Positions 8,915 to 17,875 of a stretch of DNA of 26,882 bases are shown piece after piece. The stretch is taken from the NCBI GenBank assembly GCA_003343995.1, contig QAKE01000007.1, forward strand, positions 1 through 26,882. The letters run 5' to 3'. The first letter of the stretch is position 1. Each line of letters begins with the position of its first letter. The translations under genes were made by a program, and so were the position numbers. The DNA comes from Bacillota bacterium. GTDB taxonomy: Bacteria > Bacillota > Clostridia > Christensenellales > Borkfalkiaceae. Under the pieces are notes generated by a model. That model was given only the letters and a program-made list of their open reading frames with translations. It was not told the DNA's origin and did no database searches.

Positions 8915-8949
8915 GCGTATGGGCCCGGTGAATTACCGGGCCCATACGC
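8915..8949. repeat. Perfect 15-bp inverted repeat between convergent genes
   Basis: GCGTATGGGCCCGGT (8915-8929) and its exact complement (8935-8949) flank a 5-base loop, GAATT. The element lies in the 294-base space between the convergent AraC and lipoprotein genes, where a two-way terminator is expected. Neither side has a T-tract, so intrinsic termination is uncertain. The rest of 8785-9078 holds no gene I can support. Confidence 0.6.
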
Positions 8950-9078
8950 TTCATCTGCGGATTGTCTTGATTTGAATCGAATCTGCCTCCGGGATCAAGC
9001 ATGCCCGTGGCGGAATTTGGAACGTTGAAGTTGAATATGAAAAATAGTCCTTCCCTGTAAAATCATGACGGAATGCTG

Positions 9079-9888
9079 TCACGCTTCCGAAAGTCTCAGC
9101 CTGAGGCCGGTATAATCCTCTCCGTTGAGATCTCTGGTAAAACCCAGAACAATCTCAGAGAAAGCTCCCGAGACCTCAAATTCCAGAATGCCCTCTCTCC
9201 CTTCTTTTTCGGAATAGCTGAGCTGGGACTGAAAGAGTGGATTTTGCACGCCTTCCAGGGTGGAGAGTACCTCCCTTTTCTCTCCGGACGGCTCGAACAG
9301 ACAAAAGTACTCCTCCAAAACGTGTACAGGGGCGCTGGTCACATTCAGCAGGTTCAGGGAGACCTGAACAAAATTCTTGTTCTCTCTGACGATCGATCTG
9401 GCCCCGTGGACCAGAATCTGAATCTGACTGATCTGAAAGGGGACCTCCGCCTCTTCCGAGCAATAGGGCAGTCCCTTCTGGACTTCTCCGCTTAAGTCGA
9501 GCTCGATCTGGGCGGGGCCATAGGCGCTGCACAGCCGGCCATCCTGGTCGGTCCGGAATTTCAGCTTGCCGAGCAGCGATTCCTTCGGCTGCAGATTTCC
9601 CCGGCCCAAAGGCTCAAACAGCGTATCCTTTGCCTCGACTCTGCCGTTCCCTCCCATCAGCCAGAAGGAAGACGGACCGTAAGCCAACGGTTTGTCCCCC
9701 ACGTTTTCCAGTTCAAAATAGACCAGATAACTTTCCTCTTCTGCCGATTGATTGGGAATCCGAGCAACCCCCAGGACTTTCAGTTTGGCATCTCCCTGCC
9801 GGATTTCCTCTCCGACGCCGACCACTTCGCTCTGACAGCCGCACAGCAGAAAAAGCAGGGCCAGGCACAACGGTACAAAGCGTTTCAC
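9079..9888 (-). CDS. Small surface lipoprotein of unknown function
   Basis: This 269-residue protein has a lipoprotein signal: a short basic start, a hydrophobic stretch and the lipobox LLCGC with lipidation at Cys18. It should be anchored to the outer face of the membrane. The mature part is beta-rich, with repeated phrases about 'extra' strands (YFELENVGDKPL, QVSLNLLNVTSAPV). This suggests two immunoglobulin-like domains of the DUF4352 kind; that assignment is by eye only. Translation starts at GTG 9888, with AGGAGG (9893-9898) touching the stop codon of the upstream GxGYxYP gene, so the two are coupled. As the last gene of the sugar locus it may help bind or present the glycan. No catalytic motif is recognisable. 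Confidence 0.75.
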   Translation of the reverse strand: MKRFVPLCLALLFLLCGCQSEVVGVGEEIRQGDAKLKVLGVARIPNQSAEEESYLVYFELENVGDKPLAYGPSSFWLMGGNGRVEAKDTLFEPLGRGNLQPKESLLGKLKFRTDQDGRLCSAYGPAQIELDLSGEVQKGLPYCSEEAEVPFQISQIQILVHGARSIVRENKNFVQVSLNLLNVTSAPVHVLEEYFCLFEPSGEKREVLSTLEGVQNPLFQSQLSYSEKEGREGILEFEVSGAFSEIVLGFTRDLNGEDYTGLRLRLSEA

Positions 9889-9897
9889 GGCGCCTCC

Positions 9898-12015
9898 TCA
9901 GATAAACCGGACCGAGTCGATCCAGATTTTGCCGACCTCTCCCGTTCCGGTATCGTTGAACTCCAAAATCACGCCTACCGTCAGGCCGGCGTAGGCGGAC
10001 AAATCCCATTCCGTCAGGCCGAATTCCGTATTTGTGATCAGGCTCCAATCCGCCGGATACTCCATCAGTCCCTTGTGATTGAGGATGCTGACGCGGAATC
10101 GGACTCCGGCGGGCAGGTTGGTCCTCAGCCTGATCTGCAATTTTGTCGCATCAGCCGGGACGGTCAGTTTACGTCCTGCAAAGGCGTTAGTCCGGCTGTC
10201 CCCTCCGGCGGCGACGTCTTTTCCCTCCAGGAGCAGCGCGCCGGTTCCCTCTGTCCCCTCGCCCGGCACATAAGCCGCAGCGTCCGTCATACTGAAGGAT
10301 TTCAGGACAAATTCCTCCGCATCCGAGCCGAAATCGAAGTCGGCCTTCGGCGCCGCGAGTTGGTGATAGATCTCCTGAACATCAATCTGCGGCTCTTCGG
10401 GATAATCGAAGCTCCTGTTGTCGTCCAGCACTTCCACATCCTCGTGCGCCACATTTTTGGTGACCAGATCGATCATCTGCTCAGCTGTGACGATCTCCAC
10501 ATGATCTTCCAGATTCTGAACCATCTGATAAACATCGTTCAGATCCGCCGACCAGGCATGGATGACCAGCACCGTGTAGCCCTCGATCACAGAGGGATCC
10601 CTCTTGTAAGTGTTGATCCGGGTCGCCGTGCGGACGGGAGATTCTTCCCACATACTCTCGCGGAAGGTGATGAAGGGCTTGTCATTCGACCAGTAGACGC
10701 CGCCGCCCCCCTGCGTGTACTTGTTGCCTACCATCCAAAGCCCGCCTTTGATCTGGGGCTGCTTGGCGAATTCGACGATGGCGTCCGGATTGACATAATT
10801 GTCCAGTAAGTTGAGCACGTGCAGATCGCAGCGCTTCATATACTCATTGGTCTGCGCCGCAAAGGTCTTCAGATCAGGATAGCCCGTTGCATTGATATAG
10901 CCGGTTCCGGATACCCCCGTGATGAAAGCGTCGTTCGGCGTCGCCATCTCATACTCCCGTTCCAAAAGAGTAGGCGCCAAATCATAGAACGAGGGATTGA
11001 TCCCCCAGTTCATGGGGAATTGCCCGCGGTAAGAATTTCCGTACCACTGCGGGCTGGTCGTAAATTCCCCCGTGTGCCAGGTCATGTTGTCTCCGTCGCT
11101 CATAACAATGGTCAGATAGTGCTTGTCCGGATCCGCGGTTACGGGCTGAAAAGCCGTCTTCTGTTCCAGAGGGCGATCCAGCCGAAAGGCCGAAAGCAGA
11201 CTGAAATTGGAACACCAGTCCGCCCCCATCGTGATCAGGTTGGCGGCAGAATTCTGGGTCACGTAATCCAGCTCGTCATCCGTCCAGCCCAAGATCGGCA
11301 CATTGTCATCCGCCCAGTCCAGAACTTCTTTCAAAAACGCCGCGTCATCCACTCCCCTTACGTAATAAAAGCAGAAGGACTGCGTGGCGATGCAGTAATC
11401 GCGGACGTTCATTTTGTAGTCGTCCACATGGAACAACAGCGACTTGTTCAGCCGATCCCGGTAGGTCTCAAAGATCTGCGCTTCCGTCCGGGATTTCCCG
11501 TCCATTTTTTTGACCAGACCATGGCTTTGCGCCTCGGCCTCCAAAGATTCATCGATCATCAACCATTTTTCCATGCCGGCCACCGTTGTGGCCACATTGG
11601 CCGAACGATCGTCGAAGGAAAAGGAAACATAGCCGTTCTCACTGAGATGATCCTTGAATTTGTCCACCAAAACCCAGGCGGCGCGCTCCCCGTTTTCGGC
11701 TTCTACCGGCTGGAAGGTGACGCCGAATTCATCGGTCAGCGTCTCGGCCCACAGGCCGTAATTTCCCTCTTCCACCCAGATCTGGGCCTCCGTCTGGGCT
11801 ACGATCCCCTGCAGAGAGAGGATCATGTACCATTCGGCATCGGTAAGATCACTTCTTTTGACTGTGTAGATGATTTCCGCAGCATTCGGCTGCTTGTAGT
11901 AAGAAAATTGACTCAGATCCACCGGAACCTCCTCCGAACCGCAGCCCGTAAGGCTGAGCGGAACTGCCACGGCCATCAGCAAGGCCGTCAGGCCGGCCAA
12001 AATTTTGCTTTTCAT
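9898..12015 (-). CDS. GxGYxYP-family lipoprotein, putative glycoside hydrolase (705 residues)
   Basis: A lipoprotein signal with lipobox LTGC (Cys25) puts this protein on the cell surface. The body matches the GxGYxYP family (N- and C-terminal Pfam domains, annotated as putative glycoside hydrolases, no activity known to me). Visible signatures are LGWTDDE (242-248), MSDGDN (305-310), GTGYINATGYP (370-380), GGVYWSND (438-445) and HAWS (486-489). Residues from about 550 form a beta-sandwich that resembles a carbohydrate-binding module. The ATG at 12015 is chosen because GAGGAG (12021-12026) lies 5 bases upstream; a GTG six bases earlier overlaps that site. The ribosome site overlaps the stop codon of the LacI gene. 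It shares all core motifs with the 1276-residue protein of the same locus, so the two are paralogues. Confidence 0.85.
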   Translation of the reverse strand: MKSKILAGLTALLMAVAVPLSLTGCGSEEVPVDLSQFSYYKQPNAAEIIYTVKRSDLTDAEWYMILSLQGIVAQTEAQIWVEEGNYGLWAETLTDEFGVTFQPVEAENGERAAWVLVDKFKDHLSENGYVSFSFDDRSANVATTVAGMEKWLMIDESLEAEAQSHGLVKKMDGKSRTEAQIFETYRDRLNKSLLFHVDDYKMNVRDYCIATQSFCFYYVRGVDDAAFLKEVLDWADDNVPILGWTDDELDYVTQNSAANLITMGADWCSNFSLLSAFRLDRPLEQKTAFQPVTADPDKHYLTIVMSDGDNMTWHTGEFTTSPQWYGNSYRGQFPMNWGINPSFYDLAPTLLEREYEMATPNDAFITGVSGTGYINATGYPDLKTFAAQTNEYMKRCDLHVLNLLDNYVNPDAIVEFAKQPQIKGGLWMVGNKYTQGGGGVYWSNDKPFITFRESMWEESPVRTATRINTYKRDPSVIEGYTVLVIHAWSADLNDVYQMVQNLEDHVEIVTAEQMIDLVTKNVAHEDVEVLDDNRSFDYPEEPQIDVQEIYHQLAAPKADFDFGSDAEEFVLKSFSMTDAAAYVPGEGTEGTGALLLEGKDVAAGGDSRTNAFAGRKLTVPADATKLQIRLRTNLPAGVRFRVSILNHKGLMEYPADWSLITNTEFGLTEWDLSAYAGLTVGVILEFNDTGTGEVGKIWIDSVRFI

Positions 12016-12024
12016 GAGCACTCC

Positions 12025-13038
12025 TCAGTCCGATTCTCTCACATAACTGCACGAATCGGAAAAATAAATTTCACTTTTAACATAGGTCATTTCGGGCACA
12101 GACCGGCCAGCCATCAGACTGTCCAGCAGCGCGAGAGCCTTCTGACCGATGCTCCTGTAATTCTGATGGGCATAGCTGATGGAGGGCAAAAAATTTTTCC
12201 CTTCTATTCCTTCGCCGCCCAGCACAAAAACCGAGACCTGCCGGCCGATCTCCAACCCCATCTCGCGCAGCGCCCGGTAAACGCCGCGACAGGTGCGGTC
12301 GCTGGAAACAATCACTGCCGTGTAGTCCCGTCTGGCAAACGCCTGTTTTACGATTTCGTAACCCAATTCTTCAGTTTCGGTGTCCACATAGGAAACCCAA
12401 GATTCCCGTCCGATTCCGGCATTTGAAAGAGCGGCCCGAAAACCGGCCTCCCGATCCTCCGTAATGGTAAGCTGGCGCTGGCTGTTGATCAGAAGTATTT
12501 TCCGATGCCCGAACTTGCGGATCAGAATCTCCGTTATGTTTTTTACCAGCCCCAGATTGTCCACATCCACGCAACAACAGGCCTCGTTCACTTCTGTCCT
12601 CCCGATCACGACCAGGGGAACACGTTTGGCCTTGATGCTGTTGATCCTTTCATCAATGGATTTCGGAGCCAGCACGATCCCCGCGTCAATGGCCGACTTT
12701 CCCTTGACCAGATCGTTGGTCAGATTGAAATTGTTTTCTCCGAAAAAAATCAGCAGCTTTTGCCGACGTTTGGAGAGTCCGACCACGCATTCCCGGATCA
12801 GATCGTTGTAAAATTCAAAATAGCGATCTTCGGAATCCTCCAGAAAGAGGCCGACGATATTGGTCTTTTTGGTTGCCAGGGCCACAGCCAAAGAACTCGG
12901 CGCATAGTTCAGCTCTCTGCAGGCGGCAAAGACGCGCTGTTTCAGCTCCTCGCTCACGAATTTTCTTCCGCTGAGCACACAGGACACCGTCGATTTGGAA
13001 ACCCCTGCCGTTCTTGCCACATCGGCGACCGTGGCCAT
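12025..13038 (-). CDS. LacI-family transcriptional regulator
   Basis: This 337-residue repressor-type regulator is encoded inside the ABC/GxGYxYP locus. The N-terminal helix-turn-helix and hinge helix are typical: VADVARTAGVSKSTVSCVLS at about 4-23, followed by the LNYAPSSLAVALATKKTN hinge. The rest is a periplasmic-binding-protein-like effector domain (about 60-330). AGGAGGT lies ahead of the ATG, with AAGATTGCC between. It probably senses a sugar released or imported by this locus and controls the operon promoter at 20423-20451. A 12-bp palindrome at 20355-20366 in the operon leader is one candidate operator. No promoter is obvious in the 97 bases before the gene, so it is probably made as part of the operon transcript past the hairpin at 13076-13111. 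Confidence 0.92.
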   Translation of the reverse strand: MATVADVARTAGVSKSTVSCVLSGRKFVSEELKQRVFAACRELNYAPSSLAVALATKKTNIVGLFLEDSEDRYFEFYNDLIRECVVGLSKRRQKLLIFFGENNFNLTNDLVKGKSAIDAGIVLAPKSIDERINSIKAKRVPLVVIGRTEVNEACCCVDVDNLGLVKNITEILIRKFGHRKILLINSQRQLTITEDREAGFRAALSNAGIGRESWVSYVDTETEELGYEIVKQAFARRDYTAVIVSSDRTCRGVYRALREMGLEIGRQVSVFVLGGEGIEGKNFLPSISYAHQNYRSIGQKALALLDSLMAGRSVPEMTYVKSEIYFSDSCSYVRESD

Positions 13039-13075
13039 GGCAATCTTACCTCCTTTTCAAATTGTTCGCTGTTTC

Positions 13076-13111
13076 AAATCGGTTGCGCCCCGGAAGGGGC
13101 GCAACCGATTT
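13076..13111 (-). terminator. Strong hairpin between the long GxGYxYP gene and lacI-type gene
   Basis: A 16-bp perfect stem (13076-13091 with 13096-13111) closes a 4-base loop. The three bases at the 3' side are T and lie within the stem, and the sequence then continues GAAAC. It could act as a partial terminator or as an mRNA-stabilising hairpin that separates the upstream transporter genes from the regulator. Confidence 0.5.
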
Positions 13112-13134
13112 TCATTTACCAGATGTTCCTGACT

Positions 13135-16100
13135 TTACCAGGTGGGCTTTTCTCCCAAATAGGCAGCAGCCATAAACAGATAGTCAATGGCGCTGATCCC
13201 CACTTCCTGACCGGAAGCCGTCACATAGGTCTGGCTTCCCTGTCCGTCCATGGCCATTTCCACCACCAGCAGGACGTCCTGCCCACAGAAAGCCGAAACG
13301 TCAAATTGCAGGTCGCGATAGGCCGGTCCGAGCACGCGGTAGAAGTCTCCGTAGCCTTCCTCTCCTTCGAGAACATCATCCGGCAGAGAACTCAGGCTCA
13401 GGGTGACGGCCGTGCCGAAGGAAATGCTGCCGTCCTCGCCCGTTATGATGGGAACGGCGCGCATCCGCAACGCGATATCCCGCCAGTTCGCCCCGTCTTC
13501 GTGGGCCCGGAGCCACAGGCCGAAAGTCGTCGCATCTTCACTCAGCACGGTCCTGGTGTAGAATCCGGCGTGAGGGCCGTCGGAAACGCGGTTGATCGGG
13601 TCGGCCGTGCCGCAGTCATAGGTCAGGCCGAGGCCGTCGAGCCTGACGCCTCCCCCCTTGCCGTAATCCGTGATCTTCCAGTTGACCTGATCAAAGGGAG
13701 TCAGGTTGATGCCTTCCGCTCCGTTGGCCACTTTGTAAAGCGATTTGGAGACCGGGGCCAGGTTTCCGACGTCGGTCAGCGTGATCCGGCCGTTGGTCCC
13801 CTCCAGGGCCTCCGAGCCGTAATCGACGATCCCCTGTCCGGTCAGCGACTTCAGACAGATCTGTTCGACGTCCGCCGTCTGATCGGCCTGTCCGTCCGGG
13901 ATCAGCCCGAGGACCATCAGATAGGCCGCCTGATCGGCAATGCCATGAGCCGAAGAAGGCACCGGGATCAGCAAAGTTCTCTCTCCCGTCCCCTCGACGA
14001 CCATGGGATTGCCGATGGGCGTCACCGCGTAGTTGGATCCGATAAACCAGACGTTGAAGGAACTCTGCGTGTTCAGATCCCCGATCCGGGCGCCGGTCAG
14101 CGTAAGCGCCAGATTGGCAGCCCTGTCAGCCGGGAAGACGATCTTGACCGCCAGATAGGCGTAGGGCTGATTGTCTGCTGCAACCGAGGACGGCAGCGAA
14201 AGCAGGGCTCCGTCCTTCGTCTGCTCAGCGGCAGCCGAACCATGGACGGTCCTGAAGCTCCAGGCGGAGAGATCGCCCGAAAAATCTACGGCCAGCGAAG
14301 TGTCCGCGCTGATCGAGGCCTCTTCCGCCAGGATGTCGGAAACGTCCTGCCGGGTCATGCCGCCGAACACCGGCGTCTGCATGGGATCGTTGGACTGATT
14401 GGAAATTTCGATCTTGTTGCAGAACATCAGTCTGCCCATGCCGTCCGAAGGATCGTCAAACTCCACGACGGCCATCACCACCATTCCCTTGTACTCGTTG
14501 GCAATAGGAATGCTGTATGTGGTAAAGACAGCGGGATCCGCAGCGTCGTTGACATAGTACCAGCCCTGTTTCGCGGGATCATCCGGATAGTTCTCCGGCG
14601 TGATCACGGTCGATACAAACTGATCCCCCTCCTGCACCACAAAGCGTACACGGTAATTGAATTCCACATTGTTGGGCCGCAGGGAAAGATTCAGGAAAAG
14701 ATTGTCCGCCGTTTCAGGGATCCGGATCAGCTGATAGATCGCCGAATTGGCCTCGAGATCGGTGTTTCCCTCACCCTGAAGATCGGATCCGTCAAAGTAG
14801 ACGATTCCTCCGTAAGTGGCCCGCCATTCCAGATTGTCATATTGCTTGCCCATGTTCCAGCCCAGCCAGCCGTTCAGCTTTTCGTCCGGCGTAAAGGTCC
14901 AGACGGTCTTATCGGAAATGCCGTTTTCCAGGGCCTCGGAATACATGGTGTCGAGCTCCAGATAATCGACCTCAGGCATATTGGTGTAGTCAAAGGCGTC
15001 GGCCTGCGTCCGATAGGGCGTCGACGAGGAAGTTTTGTCCTGCTTGGCGACGTTCTGAGAGACCATGTCCAGCATGGTGTCCAAGGTGACGAACTCGATG
15101 TTCTGATCATCCTTCAGCTGCTCATAGAAGCGGTTCATGCCGCTCATATTGCCGATGGACCAGGCATGGCAGATGACCACGGTGTACGATTCGATCTGGC
15201 TCTTGGAGTTTTCCATGGCCGTGGAAATTTCGGCATACTTTCTGACCCGGCGCGCCACCATTTCGGGCGTCGTGTCATTGTTGATGGACCACAGAGTGTC
15301 CTTGACGGCCAGGAAAGGTTTCCCGTTGTCGGACCAGTAGACACCGCCGTTCCCCTCGGTGTAACGGTCGCCCAGCATCAGCAGGCCGCCCTGGATCTGA
15401 TCGGAGGAAGCAAAGGCATTGATCATGCTCTTGTCCGTGATCACGCCGCCGGCGGGATTGTCGATCCAGGCGATGTGCTTTTGATCGGAAGCCTTCATGT
15501 AAGCCTCCGTCGTGGCTACATACGAGGAGATCGCCGAAGGTTTGTATTCTCCTGGGTTCATGTAGCCGATTCCGGTGGAAGAGGCAATGAAATAATCCTT
15601 TTCGCTGCCCTGACGGTAAATGCTGTCCACAACGGCCGGGGCTACCTGCGCCAGGCTGGGCGCCATCGACCAGGTCACGGGGAATTTCCCGACGTGATCG
15701 GATCCGATGAACTGTTTGCCGTTGAACCCGCTCTCCATCCACATGATGTTGTCGCCGTCGCTCATCACCAAGGCGACATAGTGCTTGCCGTTCTCCGCCT
15801 CCGTTTCCTGCTTCTCGTAATTGACCTGCTGGATACCTTCGGTCAGCTTTTCCTCTACGACGTCGCGCATAGCCGCGAAGAAGGTCAGATTCATCAGGCC
15901 GTCCGAAGCGATCATGTACATCCCGTTCTGGGAGAGCATACGCACAAAGGCGACTTCGTTGTCGTTCCATCCCAGCACAGGAATGTTGTCCTTCCCGATC
16001 CAGGCCGCCAGATTAGACATGGATGTGGGAAGAGAACTTTCGGCGTCGCAGTTCCAGACGATGGGAAGCTTGGCCGCAATCGCATAGTCCCGCAGTTCGC

Positions 16101-16965
16101 CGTAATCCGTATGCTGATTGATGACGATCCCCTTATTCAGTCTGTCCTTGACCGCCTCGAAGACCGAGGCCTCGGTCAGCGCGCGGCAATCGGCCAGTTC
16201 GCTGGCGCCCAGCATAAAGGGATTGTCCTCCAGCGCCTCCATTTCCTCAAACAGCAGACTGGCAGGATCGATCAGCAGGTATTGCTCCACGGCGGCAACC
16301 ATGGTCGCCGCGTTGATGCTTTCGGTCGCAAAGGAGTAGGCGGCAAATTCGCCGCTGATTTTTCCGGCGTCAATAAAGCGCCTGGCGATCTCCAGAATGG
16401 GTTCTCCTGTCAGATCCGTGAAAGTCAGACCGTAATTGGTCTCCAGCGTGGCCTTCCAATGCGCCGTGCTGTTCTGCCTGCTGATCAGGAAACTGGTCTC
16501 GCCCTGCTGGGCCAGAAGGCCGTTCAGAGAATTTAAAAAGGCTACGACGATCCCTTTCTCCCGGGTACTCTCATAGTGGGAATAGGCGTCATCCTGCAGA
16601 TCGACGTAGTAGAGTTCGTCCGCCAATTCTCCGTTGACAAACACCGTCAGTTCGTCCGGGACCTCCACGGGCTCCAATTTTGCTACTTTGCTGACATCCT
16701 CTTTGAATGTCTTCACGATATCGTCCACTTCTTCCTGGGTAGAAGCCGCGTCGATATCGATCTTTGCCTGGGTCTGATACTCCAAGATCAAGGCCCAGTT
16801 ATCCGCGAGATACTCCGCGGAATTGAGCGAGGCGACATAGTTGTCCACCTCAAGCTTGGCTGCGTCGCGATCCACAGCATCGCGACTGGTACAGGCCGTC
16901 ACCAAACTGACGACCAGCAGAAGTGCGAGCGCGATCAGCACGACTTTTTTTGTTCTGATTCTCAT
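13135..16965 (-). CDS. Large GxGYxYP-family lipoprotein, putative glycoside hydrolase (1276 residues)
   Basis: The start at ATG 16965 has AAGGAGG at 16973-16979; the frame is open further upstream but lacks a signal there. The lipobox LVTAC (Cys25) predicts a surface lipoprotein. Residues about 30-98 form a charged helical spacer. The GxGYxYP core follows, with LGWNDNE (331-337), MSDGDN (401-406), GIGYMNPGEY (465-474), GGVYWSDNG (540-548) and HAWS (600-603). From about 680 to the end lie roughly 600 residues of beta-rich sequence, apparently two or three sandwich modules of carbohydrate-binding type. It follows the two ABC permeases by 46 bases and is therefore probably expressed with the importer. 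The role is inferred: degrading or capturing the glycan whose products the importer takes up. Enzyme activity has not been established for this family to my knowledge. Confidence 0.85.
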   Translation of the reverse strand: MRIRTKKVVLIALALLLVVSLVTACTSRDAVDRDAAKLEVDNYVASLNSAEYLADNWALILEYQTQAKIDIDAASTQEEVDDIVKTFKEDVSKVAKLEPVEVPDELTVFVNGELADELYYVDLQDDAYSHYESTREKGIVVAFLNSLNGLLAQQGETSFLISRQNSTAHWKATLETNYGLTFTDLTGEPILEIARRFIDAGKISGEFAAYSFATESINAATMVAAVEQYLLIDPASLLFEEMEALEDNPFMLGASELADCRALTEASVFEAVKDRLNKGIVINQHTDYGELRDYAIAAKLPIVWNCDAESSLPTSMSNLAAWIGKDNIPVLGWNDNEVAFVRMLSQNGMYMIASDGLMNLTFFAAMRDVVEEKLTEGIQQVNYEKQETEAENGKHYVALVMSDGDNIMWMESGFNGKQFIGSDHVGKFPVTWSMAPSLAQVAPAVVDSIYRQGSEKDYFIASSTGIGYMNPGEYKPSAISSYVATTEAYMKASDQKHIAWIDNPAGGVITDKSMINAFASSDQIQGGLLMLGDRYTEGNGGVYWSDNGKPFLAVKDTLWSINNDTTPEMVARRVRKYAEISTAMENSKSQIESYTVVICHAWSIGNMSGMNRFYEQLKDDQNIEFVTLDTMLDMVSQNVAKQDKTSSSTPYRTQADAFDYTNMPEVDYLELDTMYSEALENGISDKTVWTFTPDEKLNGWLGWNMGKQYDNLEWRATYGGIVYFDGSDLQGEGNTDLEANSAIYQLIRIPETADNLFLNLSLRPNNVEFNYRVRFVVQEGDQFVSTVITPENYPDDPAKQGWYYVNDAADPAVFTTYSIPIANEYKGMVVMAVVEFDDPSDGMGRLMFCNKIEISNQSNDPMQTPVFGGMTRQDVSDILAEEASISADTSLAVDFSGDLSAWSFRTVHGSAAAEQTKDGALLSLPSSVAADNQPYAYLAVKIVFPADRAANLALTLTGARIGDLNTQSSFNVWFIGSNYAVTPIGNPMVVEGTGERTLLIPVPSSAHGIADQAAYLMVLGLIPDGQADQTADVEQICLKSLTGQGIVDYGSEALEGTNGRITLTDVGNLAPVSKSLYKVANGAEGINLTPFDQVNWKITDYGKGGGVRLDGLGLTYDCGTADPINRVSDGPHAGFYTRTVLSEDATTFGLWLRAHEDGANWRDIALRMRAVPIITGEDGSISFGTAVTLSLSSLPDDVLEGEEGYGDFYRVLGPAYRDLQFDVSAFCGQDVLLVVEMAMDGQGSQTYVTASGQEVGISAIDYLFMAAAYLGEKPTW

Positions 16966-17011
16966 CACATATCCTCCTTGTTTTTTTGAGAAAGGTCCTG
17001 CCTTTTTCAAA

Positions 17012-17875
17012 CTACTTGAGTCCGGAAACGCTGATGCCCTGAATGAACTGCTTCTGGAAGATGGCATAGACCACGATCACGGGAAGCACGGTGGACATCA
17101 CGCCGGCCGATTTGTAGCGTTCGAACTGACTGGGCAGCATACTGGACGTCAGCGAACGAAGTTTCAGCTGCACGGTAAAGAGCTTGGAATCTCTCAGCAC
17201 GGTCATGGGCCACAGGTAATCGTTCCACTGCGCCACTGCCGTAATGATGATGTAACTGGCCAAAATCGGCCGGGACATGGGCACTACGATCTGCCAGATC
17301 ACCCGGAATTCGCTGGCCCCGTCGATCTTTGCCGCCTCGATCAGGGAATCCGGAATGGAGTCCATGAACTGTTTTGCCAAAAAGATCCCCAAAATGTTGA
17401 TAATGCCCGGCAGAAAAATGGCCGCCGGCGTGTTCTGCATGTTGAAGGCGTTGACCAATCCGTAAAGCGAGACCAAAAGCACCTCGCCGGGAACCATCAT
17501 GGTGGCGATCAGCAGCATAAAAATCAGATTTCGTCCGTGGAATTTCTTTTTGGAAAGAGCGTATCCCATCAGGATGATGATCACGGTCGAAAGCAGCAGA
17601 TACACTGCCGTATAATAGATGCTGTTGATGAATCCGCCCAGCATATCCACCCGCTCCCAGGCCCCGACATAGTTTTCAAAGGAAAAATTGGGGGGGAACA
17701 GATAGATCTTTCCCAGTTCTCCGATGAATCCGGGTTCCATGAAGGAATCGACCAGTTTGACCCAGAAGGGAAAGATCTGGATCAGGGCGAACACGGACAG
17801 GATGAAGATCGCCACGACGAGGTAGACGATGCGGCTTCTTCTGATGCCCTTTCCCTCCCGATCCGGCTTACTCAT
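17012..17875 (-). CDS. Sugar ABC transporter permease, MalG type (CUT1)
   Basis: This 287-residue inner-membrane permease has about six transmembrane segments. The EAA loop that docks the ATPase reads EAAKIDGASEFRVIWQIVVP at about 180-199, which is typical of the second CUT1 permease. The ATG at 17875 (MSKPD) overlaps the end of the partner permease gene by 8 bases; a TTG seven codons earlier is a weaker choice. It pairs with the MalF-type protein and the binding lipoprotein upstream. No ATPase gene is present, which is usual in Bacillota, where a shared MsmX/MsmK-type ATPase serves many importers. The substrate is probably an oligosaccharide but is not identified by the sequence. Confidence 0.93.
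   Translation of the reverse strand: MSKPDREGKGIRRSRIVYLVVAIFILSVFALIQIFPFWVKLVDSFMEPGFIGELGKIYLFPPNFSFENYVGAWERVDMLGGFINSIYYTAVYLLLSTVIIILMGYALSKKKFHGRNLIFMLLIATMMVPGEVLLVSLYGLVNAFNMQNTPAAIFLPGIINILGIFLAKQFMDSIPDSLIEAAKIDGASEFRVIWQIVVPMSRPILASYIIITAVAQWNDYLWPMTVLRDSKLFTVQLKLRSLTSSMLPSQFERYKSAGVMSTVLPVIVVYAIFQKQFIQGISVSGLK

Noticed and set aside
12505..16536. Open plus-strand frame of 1343 codons opposite the large GxGYxYP gene
   Set aside because: It is the mirror frame of a well-supported GC-biased gene. The translation is rich in His, Gly, Arg and Gln with no domain, signal or ribosome site.
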